Shown piece after piece: positions 11,781 to 21,985 of a stretch of 64,000 nt of DNA. The DNA is from Amphiura filiformis. Its lineage: Eukaryota > Echinodermata > Ophiuroidea > Amphilepidida > Amphiuridae. The stretch covers positions 8,629,959-8,693,958 of the forward strand of contig NC_092647.1 in assembly GCF_039555335.1 (NCBI RefSeq), written 5' to 3'. Below the pieces are notes generated by a model that was not told where the DNA came from, ran no database searches, and worked only from the letters and a program-made list of their open reading frames with translations. Numbering within the stretch: position 1 is the first letter of the stretch; each line of letters starts with the position of its first letter. Made by a program: the position numbers and the translations under genes.

Positions 11781-14700
11781 CGATGACGATGACGATGATG
11801 ATGTTATTTTTCTATAATGTATTTGAATACATTGCCCAAGTTTATTGTCATGGTGGTTTGGGGCGAGTCTTTGTAGTTTAACTAGGGTATGGAATATGAC
11901 ACCTGTGTGGGGTGGGGTTTGATAGTGGATCATGTGGATGTGTATTGGGGAAGCAGTTTGGGGTGGTGTAGTTGTCTCTTTTCATTGTAAAAGAACAAAG
12001 AAGAGTCTGACCACAGCATTACTGTGCAGCAGCTTGATTATTCTTAGTTCTCTATTACAAAAATGGCAGTGTACATGTATATTTATGAAATATGGTTCAA
12101 AATTCTCTTATTTCAGCAAATTTGTATTGTACATTTGGCAAATTAGAAGCAAAATCTAGAATTTTTCTCCATTTTTGGAATGTTTTACCCAATGACCCAT
12201 TTAGTGCAAATTTCTGTCAATTCACACCGTGTCGGCCGACATGCAAATAAGCGCAAATCTAATGGTCAGGGGTCCAGGGGCAATGTTCCAGATGGGGGTT
12301 CAGGGGGCGAAGCCCCCGGAAGCTCCAGGATTTTTGAGATGCAAAACCATCTGACCCCCCTTTCAATAACTAAAAACCATCTGACCCCCCTTTTTGCCTG
12401 ACAAAAACCATCTGACCCCCCCATGTATTCTCCCGGCCCCCCTCCGATGGAAATAATGAACGGTCCCTTATATATGCTGGACCAGCGCAAATGTTTTACA
12501 TTTATGACTGCAATACGAGTAATTTCATATAACAATTCCAACTCTAAACAAAGAAGTATATAAAATTCTCAGTATTTCTCAGTGACTAGGTGTGGAGCTA
12601 ATGGGCTATTTTCCCAATCATCCATCACGCATGAGTACACCCTTGCAATGAGGATGGTTTGATTGCTTGAAAAGAAGGATAGGTTTCGTATATTATCACA
12701 ATGGGAATGGTGGTATCAGTGGAAAGCATGTTTTTCTCATTGACCCTGTAAAATATTTAGTTTTGCTTGGCTTTGAGAACTAAAATGTGCACCGTGTTCT
12801 GTGAAGCAAACACACAATTTTTGACTCTCGTGTCAAAAGAAATGAATGAAATAAAATACTGGCAAGAAATAAAGATGGGTGTGCACACTGGTCAAAATAA
12901 TTCAATCAAGGCGGAAAGCCTGACTTGAGCATTTTGTTTGCGCCTGGTCCCATCAGGGCCTAAGCGTGTCTCCCCACGGAGCGTCCGTTTAAACAAACAC
13001 ACATCATGTGATGCTTCACAAACACAGGGTGAAATAGGTTCATCATGTTAATTGGCATAGATTAGTTTGATTTTGATTGATATGATGAACTATATCGATA
13101 TACAAAAGGCGGTTGGTACTTGTGGGTAATGGCGATTCCTACATTTATCTTTTAAAGATTCAAGTGAGTGATAGTAAACATCTACCAAAAAGTAATTACC
13201 CCACCCCCTTTAAATAATGGCCATATTCCTAAACGGTTGATTGTATGCCAATTTTTGGAATATGCAGTCAAAGCAGAATTTATTTCTGCGCATTATGACA
13301 CCTCATTTGTTGCAATGGTCTATTGATGTATACATTTAAATGAAAGCAAGTCAAGATTTGAAAGTTGCAGTCTGTGGCTCAGTATCCATTGGAAGAAAAT
13401 GTTTGCAGCGCTCATTGGATTACTCTTCTTGTTTTGTGAATTTGGAGGTCAAAACATGTAGTAATCAATAAAAATGTCATTGTTCACATCAGTGGTCATT
13501 GTTTACTTAATCCCAAATTAAAACATTACAAGTTCAATGTTTTCTGTGACCAAGAAGATCACAAGAAGTGGAAGACCAAGCGTTACATCTGTTGTGAACA
13601 CCTCCCAATCAGTAAATTTTGAATTAAACTTTTATAATACCACTGAAAGGACAACTGGCAATTGTAGGTCATTTATGACCTTGTTAGTCAGAAAACAATA
13701 TTGAAATTCTCATGTTTCAATTTGACATTACATTGGGACCAAATGGGGTATCATAATGCGCAAAAATAATTCTGCTTCGACTGCATATTCCAAATTTGGC
13801 ATACGATTAACATTTGATGAAGAATGGTCAATATTTAAAGGGGGTAATTACTTTTTGGTAGATATTTATACTTGTGGTGAAGAGATTGTGGCCAGACTGC
13901 ACTGTGCAAATACACCTTTTGTTATATAATGCTGATCTCCTCAAACTTATACGTAAATATTGAAAATGGAATTTAAGTAGGTGAACATCGTATTTTGATG
14001 AAGTATCTCTTTAATTACCTAAATTACCTACGTCATTGTTTCGATATATCGAAAATATCCACACTTGACCGAAACGCTGGTTTCCTGTTTTAATATGATC
14101 AAATTTCCTTTCTCCTCAAAATATCAACTTTATTGCTAATATTAATTTTGCAAATATCGTTTAGAAAGTGATAAAATAATCTCACCGAAATAGCTAAAGG
14201 CACAACTGTCATCATAATTGTCGGTCAAAGCTCCTTTACAATCACAATATGTGTAGTACTGCTCCTCACTCCACGAGTAAAAAACACTGCAAAGAAATGT
14301 TACAGACACTATTCACATCCATTTATCTGCTTTCATTGGGTTGGTAAAAGTTTGCACATTAAAGCCATATTATAACATTTGCTGAGGAAGACGCCCTCAC
14401 TGAATTTTTAAAATTCCTTTTTTACACGATGAAATTGTACTTTATTAAACCAAGATACCCTGCAAAAATCAAGTCTCTAGGTGCTGTAGTTTTGTCAAAA
14501 TCCGAGATTTATTATTACGATGGAATTATTAGTCGAACGCATACACGATGTTCATAACACACAGTACGTACACGGCGTGCGGGACGGTGATATACACAAC
14601 AAAAGGTCGTACCACAACATGACCGAAGGAGTGGTACGTATTGGCGACATGTGCGCTGATAGTAAATTCCAATTTTCTTTGCTTTGCCGTAGTTGTTCTG

Positions 14701-17700
14701 CTCAAAAATAAAAGGGGATATATCTGCTGACAGTAAAAGCTAACATTTTATGGCAATGAAATGCTAATCTATTTGAAAATGTTATAATATGGCTTTAAGG
14801 AGTGAAAAATTCATGTTGTTTATGCGAATTTTGTACGGCAAATTCGCCATACTCCTTCATATTTGACCTAATATTTTTGAAATTCTACGTTCGAGTTTTT
14901 TGGTTGAAAACTATGTACATCATTCACAAGAGATCAGAAGACTATCGTGTTTCCCGAAGGTGCGCAGGTATAATTCAGGCAAGGGCTCTTGATACACGGT
15001 GTTCTAACAATCCGGGCGAATTATTAATATTTTAGATCAATGTTACCGTGCGAGCTTAGAATTTGAGCGTGATATATAATGTAAATAAACAATTTAAATG
15101 GCCTTTTGTTGAACCTTCCCGATTTCTCGTGGTACAAGGTCGCTCATTATACACATGACTGAATATCAAGGGCTCATGTGTATGTAAATCTTTGTGAATA
15201 TTTACTCTTCATTTACTTTGACGTCATCAGTCTCCTGCATTGGAAATCAATTTCGCTTCGAACGGGGGAAAGACCGTACGAGGCAGCATTTTACCAACAC
15301 AATTTCTCTACGAATAAAAAAATTGCAACGAGTGTCAACTTGTAATGTAATAATTATTCTCTTCGAATGGAGTTAAACTTGTTTTTGCAATAGAAATGCC
15401 CTTTAAGCCACTGTTATTTATGGCCACACATAGTCATGCATAATGATTTGGAAAAACATAATTTTAAGATTTGAGTTGTATTGGTAATAGGTCAACGTTT
15501 TCATATCTGCAGATATCAAAAACAAAGAACCTTTACGTTAACGTAGTTTACAACACTTTTTCGTTGTGAAGTGCTGGACCAATAAACTTCAGGATAAATG
15601 TCAAACATGGAATCTTGTCTTCAGGAAGACATGTCCCGGGGGACATGTTGCACCAGCTTAAAGAATATGATATTAATATTATGAAGCATGCAACATTATT
15701 AGTTTTCTTCAATCATTTCCTATGTGACATTTTGTAGCATTGTATGCAGTACTGTGATGCTGTTAATATCCGACTTTTGTAGAACTTTCGCATGCCTAAA
15801 ACTCCCGGGGTGAAACAATATGACAGTATTACTAATAATATTTCAAATTAGGCTTTAAAGATTGCAAACAAATGTTTGGATTGAAATCTTTCCTTATAAG
15901 ATAAAGGAACCTTTCGCAATTGAAATGTAGGTGAATAGTTTGGTTATAGGGCCTACTGTGATTACACTAGTCATTATCTAGTGTCGCGTTTGTGGCAAAA
16001 CAGGAAAGAGTTGTTGATTTTGTGAAATAAATAAAGTATGCAAACGATTGTAACGTCTGCCTTCATTTATCAACATAAATGAGTACTAGTGGCGCAACGG
16101 TCTATAGACTTCGACTCATAACTGCGAGATAAATTGAGGTCGCGGGTTCGAATCCCCACGGCGTCAACGTGTTGTGCGCCAAGACTCTTCACACGTATTG
16201 CCTCTCCCCACCCAGGTGTACAATGGTACCAGCTTTATCCAATGCCGGGAAGGTATTCAAGCGAACCCCCGCAACAGCAAGCCTATACATGGATGGCATG
16301 TGTCTGGTTCAATGGGCACTCCGGCCTGTGAACTCAGGTTCACCCCCGTTACTTTTTTATCCGTACCGGGATCCTTAAACCTATTCCTCAATGACAATGA
16401 ACACATGGGGTATTCGGGTTTCTAGGCTTTCATGCACATAATATTGTTTTACGGTTAGGCCCTATTTGTTTTACATATCACACTGTGTATTATTTACCTG
16501 CATGCACATATCATATATCGTGAGTCAAGTTCAGAGCACATATCCTCTCCAAATCGACAAAATGTAATGGATTGAGTATACCTATCTCTCCATCGATGAC
16601 ATAATGTGACTTGATTATCAAACCAATCACAGCCGTATTCATTTGCTCCAGATATGTCATCACAAATATCGTTTTTGGCGTCAATTCCTGAATCAACATT
16701 GTAAATCAATAAATTAAAAGACATAATAAGAGTACATAATATTTGATAGGATGATGTGTTATAGTTAGCAATGTGCGTCATTGACTTAAATGTAGCAAGA
16801 TCTTGGAGACCCCGGGATACTGGACCTAAAACTAGATATAGGCTACTGTTAACATAATGTACAGGTTGCACTTTTAATATCACATTCATGGAGAAGACAG
16901 TATACTGACATGTAGGTCAGGGGTTCTGTTTAGTGACTACAAAATAAATTTCACCAAAATGGAAAGGTGCTTTATAGGAAGTGATTCTTTCCTGAATGGT
17001 ATTAATCAGGTGTGTATATATGTGTTGTTGCCATGCAAAGATATGCTATTCTGTCCCTTCCATTCAGCTTATGCCTAGATGTCAACTGCAGAATGCCGTT
17101 AAAAACGCCCGGTTCGGATTTATTCCTGAACTATATCTTGACCTGCTTGCTACGGACTTTCTTTCTTCTCTGGCGTATTTTTAAAGGTATTTGGTAAATG
17201 ACCGGAAATGGTCCCTTAAATGACATTTGGCCTCAAAGCGGAGTTTAACTGTTGTGCACCGGCTAAGGTCAATGCATGTGTGCAAGTTCCAGCTCTGTAC
17301 TACGTAATTTGTGCGAAGTAACATTTTCAAGGTAAATAACCGAACTTGTGGCCCCTAAATGACTTTTGATCCCAAATCGGATTTAACCTTCTGTGTTCCA
17401 GCGGAGGTCAATGCCCGTGTGCAAGTCCCAACCCTTAGCTATGGCATTTGTGGAAGGAGTAGCATTTTTATAGCTGAAAACACGTTTTTGACCCCTGTGA
17501 CCCTTGCGTGAACTGGTCACGTATCGTCTGTAGTTTTGGACAGGAAAAAATCCATATTGTGAGGTCACAAGTCACATTGCTTGTCACATGTCAACTTTCA
17601 TCACAATAAGTGGATTGGGGACGGCCTGGGCGAAACAACACGATTTGAATGTGTTACACGTCTCTTGTTTTTAATAATCACAGCCCTTTTTTACCTGGAA

Positions 17701-20651
17701 TCCTTAGATTACACTGGTAGATACGATGGGTATCTGTCTTTTGGATAACATAACAGCTTGTATCTCTGCCGTCAACAGTTGACTTAACCATTATAGTTTG
17801 TCTACTTTGGATTTCTACCTCGGTGATGTTGGGAAATAAACTTGGTGAGCGATGGTCTAATCTATATATAAGAAAACATATACATTAATTGAACAATATA
17901 AATATACACAATAGATATATAGGTTTTAGATAACATTTTTCAATGTAAACATCTCAAAAAAAAGTAACTAACCCCCTTAAATAATGGCCATTACTCAAAA
18001 ACGGGCGATTGTATTACAAATCTGTAAAATGCGTTGGAAGCAGAATTTATTTCTGAGCATTTTGACACCTCATTTGAAGCAATATTGACGCCGCAGCGTA
18101 CATTTAAATCAGTAACCCAAGATTTGAAAGTTGCAGTTAATTCTATTCCATTCAGTATAATGAAAGGAAATCTGCTCGGCTCTCATGGGAATGTTCGTTT
18201 TGTTTCATGCATTTGGGGGTCAAAATGTCGGGAAAATCAATATCAATTGTCATTATTCTTATCGTTGGTCAATATTCACTTAATCCCTAATTGAAACATG
18301 AAGAGTTAACACATTTTAAATGCCCCACCAAGTTGTCATTTCAGCGGTTAAGTCAGATCCGGTTAGGCTGGTCATCTTCGTAACATCTCACCTTTTGAAT
18401 ATGCCAAGGTTACAAGAGACTTCATCTTGATTGACAATAATGCAACTCCACATAATAATAGGGCTAGGATAACCAACCAGTTTATGGAACAAGAGGGCAT
18501 CAATCGTATGTTTAAAGTACCAGGTAGACAAGAGGATCAAGCCAACAACAACTTTGATTGGACTGTAACAAATTCTGAGACGGGAATGGGCAGTAATAGA
18601 CCAGGGACGCATCAGACGTCTTGTAAACAATATGAGGCGGAGGTGCTTGGCAGTTATTCAGGCAGAAGGAAGCCACATCCGATATTAACTGATATGAAAG
18701 TGAGCATTACAACTACAGTTACAAGAGACATTTGTAAGTCACATGTTCTATGTCAACTTCTGGGATGTGCACCGCAGCACCTCTTCAATTTTTTTCTTTT
18801 TCTGTGTGGTGGTAGATATTGATAAGAAAGTAAAATCCTGAAAATTTGAGCTTCATACGCTATTTCGTTTTCCCGTGGCATCAATTTGAAATTTAGGGGG
18901 ATCAGCGTAAAAAATGTGTCGCAACGCGAAAGACGATGTTTGGAGGTCCATAAATGTATAAAGGGAACCCCCTACAACTTTGAAAAGTATGTACCCTGGG
19001 GTACTTAATTGTGTAGAGTTCAAATCTGGTATCAGAAAACTTGTAACTCCTTTACTTTAAAAGATATAGGGCCCTCAAAATGCAACTGTGTCCATCCAGG
19101 GCCAACTTCGGGGGTCAGAACTCCAAAAGTAAAAATAATTTTTGTCCATTTTTTTGCCAGTCGGAACCCTTTGGTAGGACATTACTCTTATCCAATATTG
19201 AGTCAATTAGAATAATTTTAGCTGAGATATTACCCATGCAAAACTCCAATAGTACTGGTCTTGCGGTCGGTGCACATCCCAGGAGTTGAGTTTAAAACTG
19301 AAAATGACAATGTATGTAATGATATCTGAGTGTTTGTGTATTGTTGTTAAGTGCAACTTTCAAATCTGGACCTCACTATATTAAATTGACCGGTGTTATA
19401 TTGTTTTCTGGGCTATCGTATCAAATAATGAAGTGTCAAAATGCGCAGAAATAAATTCTGCTTCCAACGCATTTTACAGATTTGTAATACAATAGCCCGT
19501 TTTTGAATAATGGCTATTATTTAAGGGGGGTTGGTTACTTTTTTGAGATGTTTATTATGATATAGTATACAGTTTTTTACGCTACATGATTCAAATTTCA
19601 AAATTGCTCCGAAAAAACCACGCCAAAGTATTTCTCTGTTCATATCGATTCAGAAAAAGGATAGTTTGACATATCTGCGACACCGTTCTTGAGTTATATT
19701 AATAAACAGAAAGGTCAACATGAGGGTGTTTTGTTGTTGTTGTTTTTTGGGTTGTTTTTTTTGGCCACACAGGGTTAAAAATTAAAAGTGATCCGATTTT
19801 AATGAAAATAGGAGATATAAACAATGCTACCACTTTGTCAAGTGTGCGCTTATACATGACTTTAGTGTCAGTTACTCATTTAATGGCGGAAATCTTTTGT
19901 TTGAAACAATAATATCACTTTTATGAATAACTAATTAAATCGGCATCAAAGGAACAATGTTACGTAATCTATTGTTCTCCATGATTGTACATCCTCGTTG
20001 GTTGTGAGTATACTTCGGTATAATAGTCCATTTCAGGGGCTTGCCCATTGAGATTTTTGGCAATGAGAAATATTTATTTGAATCAAATATTAATGCTTGA
20101 AATGCGGATTTAATCATATCCATTTTCAAGAATCTAGATATACAACATAGGTATCCTTAAATTCAAATATTTTTTATTTGTTTTGAGAGTCTTCAACATC
20201 CTCTTTCGTAAAAAACGTAACCATCCTATTTTGAAAATCAATTAAATAAACTTCCTTTGTTTGAAAAGCTGGAGCAGATTTCTGTTTCATAATACTCTCA
20301 TTGACATTATTCTGCTAAGTGTGTACGTTAAAAAACGCTATGATCCCATGCTATTGGGATACGTAGCGAAAGCAAATAACGTTTTTTTAAAGTTGGTGAA
20401 GGATGAAGACAAGAATAATATTTTTCAACTTTGGACCTCTTTTACGTTTGTAGCGATTTTGAACGATACATTCTACAACTTATTAAAGACTAAATATTGC
20501 CAACAACTTACGGTGGCCATGTATTTCCTAATTTCCATGTGTCGGTCCAGTTAGCCGTCCATTCCTCATGCTCAATATCGAGTTGAGCCATGCTTCCCAT
20601 CAAACACGATAGCAGTCCTAACCCCAAACACAGGACTTGATTCCAATCCAT
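4131..20651 (-). CDS. Gene 1: type I membrane receptor with multi-YxxL cytoplasmic tail, eight exons
   Basis: The coding exons are 20651-20512, 17861-17695, 16687-16498, 14286-14186, 9485-9125, 7484-7141, 5914-5746 and 5442-4131. All borders are AG/GT and all seven split codons join in frame, giving 2784 bases and 927 residues. The predicted protein has a signal peptide (about 1-22), a cysteine-rich extracellular region to about residue 300 with 20 cysteines, a Thr/Ser-rich stalk to about 435, one membrane helix (about 452-477) followed by basic residues, and a tail of about 440 residues. The tail has nine YxxL motifs (YFKL four times, YQSL, YSYL, YLSL, YQVL, YQLL) and one YFQV. Phosphotyrosine motifs of this kind recruit SH2 proteins in known immunoreceptors. 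A signalling receptor at the cell surface is therefore inferred. No known extracellular domain was recognised, so the ligand is unknown. Introns carry many transposons. An alternative reading is an adaptor or endocytic receptor, because YxxL also fits Yxx-phi sorting signals. Confidence 0.9.
5746..5914 (-). CDS. Gene 1 exon 7: transmembrane segment
   Basis: The exon reads NHGNQGDTNSRLLTDTAVAG, then a hydrophobic run IIFGATGLVVLLILLLIMVL, then CLRVRNQRQRR. The helix of about 25 residues is followed by a basic stop-transfer cluster, giving a type I topology. Preceding intron is phase 1 and following intron phase 2, the same as the membrane exon of gene 2. Confidence 0.92.
5915..7140 (-). other. 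Gene 1 intron 6
   Basis: Apart from the hairpin at 6069-6119, I see no gene or recognised repeat here. Confidence 0.5.
6069..6119. repeat. Short hairpin inside gene 1 intron
   Basis: ACACCTCATT...ATCATGAA and its inverted copy form arms of about 24 bases around an AAA loop, with a one-base mismatch. It is AT-rich and could be a tiny MITE remnant. Confidence 0.7.
7141..7484 (-). CDS. Gene 1 exon 6: Ser/Thr-rich stalk
   Basis: Encodes about 114 residues dominated by Thr, Ser and Pro with no cysteine, as expected for an O-glycosylated stalk. A 42-base (14-residue) imperfect tandem duplication, TSLRASTDNT then TSLRVSTDNT, starts at about 7233 and 7275 on the plus strand. Borders are TTTGGTAG/ATCACA and GAAGAAG/GTAATT. 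It gives one base (G) to the membrane exon. Confidence 0.85.
7718..8837 (-). mobile_element. Tc1/mariner-type transposon, decayed, in gene 1 intron 5
   Basis: Both ends carry about 30-base inverted repeats starting CAGGGTGTAACAATAAAATT, flanked by TA on each side (7716-7717 and 8838-8839), the hallmark target duplication of the IS630/Tc1/mariner superfamily. On the minus strand near 8142-8372 a reading frame contains NSGRPRTARSPAEL. This resembles the GRPR linker between the helix-turn-helix modules of Tc1-like transposases. The catalytic part is not readable. Confidence 0.82.
9125..9485 (-). CDS. Gene 1 exon 5: cysteine-rich region and start of the stalk
   Basis: The exon has eight cysteines in segments such as RSCQKVCSRSSTCKECATGW, WPCQEQYGNNTACSADYE and SGDCEATTTTPTPS, then a cysteine-free linker ending LYSYR. 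The donor CAG/GTGTAA at 9124 is chosen because it leaves two bases that join with exon 6 as AG+A. The stronger GTAAGT two bases downstream would break the frame. The first half resembles a generic disulphide-rich fold, but no family is assigned. Confidence 0.83.
9779..12467. mobile_element. 2.7 kb TIR element with TTA target duplication, in gene 1 intron 4
   Basis: The inverted ends begin GGGACCGTTCATTATTTC and extend through GGAGGGGGGCCGGGAG, about 38 bases with few differences. TTA flanks both sides (9776-9778, 12468-12470), as in PIF/Harbinger elements. No transposase was recognised. Near both ends the motif ACCATMTGACCCCCC is repeated about three times, in the same orientation at both ends. 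The interior holds a GAT microsatellite at 11728-11805. Confidence 0.75.
11728..11805 (+). repeat. (GAT)n microsatellite
   Basis: About 26 trinucleotide units, with a few GAC variants near the right end. Poly-Asp and poly-Ser reading frames through it are artefacts of the repeat. Confidence 0.95.
13177..13866. mobile_element. 690 bp long-TIR element, Tc1/mariner-like family A, in gene 1 intron 4
   Basis: The ends are inverted repeats starting AACATCTACCAAAAAGTAAT and running imperfectly for well over 100 bases. TA flanks both sides (13175-13176, 13867-13868). The same termini bound the larger copy at 17948-19552, so this looks like an internally deleted, non-autonomous relative. Confidence 0.78.
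14186..14286 (-). CDS. Gene 1 exon 4: small extracellular exon
   Basis: The 101-base exon lies between TTTGCAG and the donor TTCG/GTGAGA and reads VFYSWSEEQYYTYCDCKGAL and then TDNYDDSCAFSYF. It has three cysteines. It joins exon 3 with AG+T (Ser) and exon 5 with G+GC (Gly). Confidence 0.87.
14363..14794. mobile_element. 432 bp TIR element with TTAA target site, in gene 1 intron 3
   Basis: Inverted ends of 18 bases, AGCCATATTATAACATTT, are flanked by TTAA at 14359-14362 and 14795-14798. TTAA duplication is typical of piggyBac-like and Kolobok-like transposons. No coding capacity is seen. Confidence 0.7.
14795..16080. other. Rest of gene 1 intron 3, no feature recognised
   Basis: Only a short palindrome, GACATGTCCCGGGGGACATG, at about 15629 stands out. 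No exon with matching phase is needed between exons 3 and 4. Confidence 0.4.
16080..16430 (+). mobile_element. tRNA-derived SINE
   Basis: A polymerase III A box (TAGTGGCGCAACGG, 16087-16100) and a perfect B box (GGTTCGAATCC, 16145-16155) are spaced as in a tRNA. A non-tRNA body runs to about 16430. The surrounding sequence does not fold as a standard tRNA, so a SINE head is preferred. The 3' limit is approximate. Confidence 0.72.
16498..16687 (-). CDS. Gene 1 exon 3: cysteine-rich extracellular module
   Basis: This 190-base exon encodes seven cysteines, including ICDDISGANEYGCDWF, TLCHRW, TFCRF, DMCSEL and ending MICAC. Its borders are GATTCAG/GAATTG and GCATGCAG/GTAAAT. Split codons join as G+GA and AG+T. 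Spacing of the cysteines does not match a domain I can name. Confidence 0.87.
17218..17440 (+). repeat. Imperfect tandem repeat, period about 139 bp, in gene 1 intron 2
   Basis: The pattern AAATGAC...GGATTTAAC...GAGGTCAATG...GTGTGCAAGT occurs at about 17218 and again from about 17357 with moderate divergence. No coding potential is seen. Confidence 0.6.
17695..17861 (-). CDS. Gene 1 exon 2: extracellular
   Basis: The acceptor TATATATAG and donor CCAG/GTAAAA bound 167 bases. The frame reads LDHRSPSLFPNITEVEIQSR and continues to YQCNLRIPG. It has two cysteines and one N-glycosylation sequon (NIT). It takes two bases from exon 1 (CC+A, Pro) and gives one base to exon 3. No domain was recognised. 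Confidence 0.85.
18390..18700 (+). pseudogene. Tc1/IS630-type transposase remnant
   Basis: The frame reads ATPHNNRARITNQFMEQEGI, which matches the region after the second catalytic Asp of Tc1-like transposases (there usually DNARPH). After a frame change it reads VNNMRRRCLAVIQAEGSHIRY up to a stop near 18690, the typical C-terminal block. The third catalytic acid region is garbled, so the copy is inactive. Confidence 0.8.
18754..19288 (+). mobile_element. 535 bp small TIR element, family B, nested in the Tc1 relic
   Basis: The ends CAACTTCTGGGATGTGCACC and its inverted copy ending CCCAGGAGTTG bound a non-coding body. A shorter copy in the opposite orientation lies at 63087-63398. It interrupts the right half of the Tc1-type element, so it inserted later. 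Confidence 0.68.
20512..20651 (-). CDS. Gene 1 exon 1: start codon and signal peptide
   Basis: Reading the minus strand from 20651 gives MDWNQVLCLGLGLLSC and then LMGSMAQLDIEHEEW. This is a short N region, a hydrophobic core rich in Leu and Gly, and a likely cleavage after about residue 22. The exon ends CCACC before a strong GTAAGT donor and leaves two bases (intron phase 2). An antisense reading frame over the same bases has no support. No promoter element upstream of 20651 could be identified. Confidence 0.85.
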
Positions 20652-21290
20652 TCTTATTTGAATACATTCACTAATAAATTATAACATTTTTGTCGATGGT
20701 GAAATTAATGATACCAAAATTAACATAGTTAACACAGTATTTCGTTGATGATAATAATGGAGATATAATTTCCCGGTTTATAGTGATGTTCTAAATTATA
20801 AATTATTTCACAATTGGTGTGGCATTGCTGAAGAATATAACAAGCTAAGGTAAAGGTACTTCCCGTTATTAGAAATAAAGGTTCTTTTGATTTTTCATAT
20901 GGGTCATCGAAAGATGCCATTAGGTATGATGTTAATGGTTGTGTGCTTTAGCCCACTTGTTTACCAGTACGGAAGTGGTCCTTTCCTTTCCGAGATAGTG
21001 GCTCAAGGTGAACCAATATTGGATTGTAATTGCATGAAAATCCGTTTAGATAATCACAAACACTGACGAAGTATCGGTATTATTTGACCATTGAGGAAAT
21101 ATTGAAGGATTCACATCACGTCACGCCATTCCAACTTTAAAACACTATAAATACGATAAAAATCGCCTAAGGGCGGTGTAAAGAGCAAACCGTGGTTTGG
21201 ATTCCAGAGGGAGGGTGTCTGTAAGAGGCACAGCCATCAGAAAATGAATAACTGAGACCGCGCGCCAAATAAACTTACTGCAGTAATTTC
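20652..21290. other. Region upstream of gene 1, nothing recognised
   Basis: It should hold the 5' untranslated region and promoter of gene 1, but no convincing TATA box, initiator or CpG-rich island can be pointed to. It contains only AT-rich sequence. Confidence 0.4.
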
Positions 21291-21309
21291 CCAAGTATTT
21301 AAAAAAAAA

Positions 21310-21392
21310 TTAGGCATAGGTGGGAATTGAACCCAGCACCTTTCGGTTCTGAAGCAACGGATAGTACCACTAAACCAACTTCCTATCTGCAC
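21310..21392 (-). mobile_element. tRNA-like head, probable SINE remnant
   Basis: On the minus strand a B box GGTTCAATTCC (21333-21323) follows an A-box-like TTTAGTGGTACTATC (21374-21360). Acceptor and T-stem pairing are imperfect, so it is more likely a SINE head or tRNA pseudogene than a working tRNA gene. Confidence 0.45.
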
Positions 21393-21484
21393 TAAAACCT
21401 ATGTTATTAATTCTTGATGTCATTCAAATAGAAGTCCCACAAAGTAGCAATCGATAAATCTGCTCACTCAATCATTAAATAATC

Positions 21485-21560
21485 AATAGGGAAAAAAAAT
21501 AATAATAAATAAATAATAAATAAATAATAAATATATAATAAATAAATAATAAATATATAA

Positions 21561-21619
<59 letters not shown>

Positions 21620-21659
21620 ATGTGTCAGTTCTCTCGAGCCCCAAAACGTCATTAAAAAA

Positions 21660-21722
<63 letters not shown>

Positions 21723-21755
21723 ATTGGTAAGGCATATGATAACTTTTTCATTAGA

Positions 21756-21790
<35 letters not shown>

Positions 21791-21818
21791 GTACATAAAT
21801 AAATAAATAAATAAATAA
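21485..21818 (+). repeat. (TAAA)n microsatellite
   Basis: AAAT/TAAA units run for about 330 bases, broken by short inserts at 21620-21655 and 21724-21756. Leu/Ile/Tyr-rich reading frames through it are repeat artefacts. It could be the expanded tail of the SINE-like piece at 21870-21985 read on the minus strand. Confidence 0.92.
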
Positions 21819-21869
21819 CACAAAAAGAAATTATTAATTAGTTTTTCTAGGCCCTACGCAGGAAAAATA

Positions 21870-21985
21870 AAGCAGCATAAGAAAAATGATGGACGCACGG
21901 TTTCGAATAAGCGACGCTCAGAACATCAACGAAGAAATCACAACGCCTTAGACCGCTTGGCCACAGAACCACACAGCCTACTCGA
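21870..21985 (-). mobile_element. tRNA-Leu/Ser-like SINE head
   Basis: The minus strand reads TGGCCAAGCGGTCTAAGGC, an A-box region like that of type II tRNAs, and later TTCGAAACC, a weak B box. The TAAA tract starts about 50 bases past it in the same reading direction. Confidence 0.4.

Larger units (their letters stand above)
17948..19552 (+). mobile_element. 1.6 kb long-TIR Tc1/mariner-type element, family A, in gene 1 intron 1
   Basis: The ends are inverted repeats starting AACATCTCAAAAAA and extending about 190 bases, flanked by TA (17946-17947, 19553-19554). Inside lies a Tc1-like transposase relic on the plus strand (18390-18700) and a second small element (18754-19288). The termini match the 690 bp copy at 13177-13866. 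Confidence 0.8.

Noticed and set aside
11563..11933. Frames ending in poly-Asp or poly-Ser
   Set aside because: They are translations of the (GAT)n microsatellite.
20261..20554. 97-residue plus frame over gene 1 exon 1
   Set aside because: Antisense to a well-supported signal-peptide exon and without recognisable features.
21310..21392. Functional tRNA gene
   Set aside because: A and B boxes are present, but stems pair imperfectly. A SINE head is the safer call. The same applies at 16080, 29063 and 32015-32485.
21464..21823. Two Leu/Ile/Tyr-rich minus frames resembling membrane proteins
   Set aside because: They are translations of (TAAA)n in two phases.
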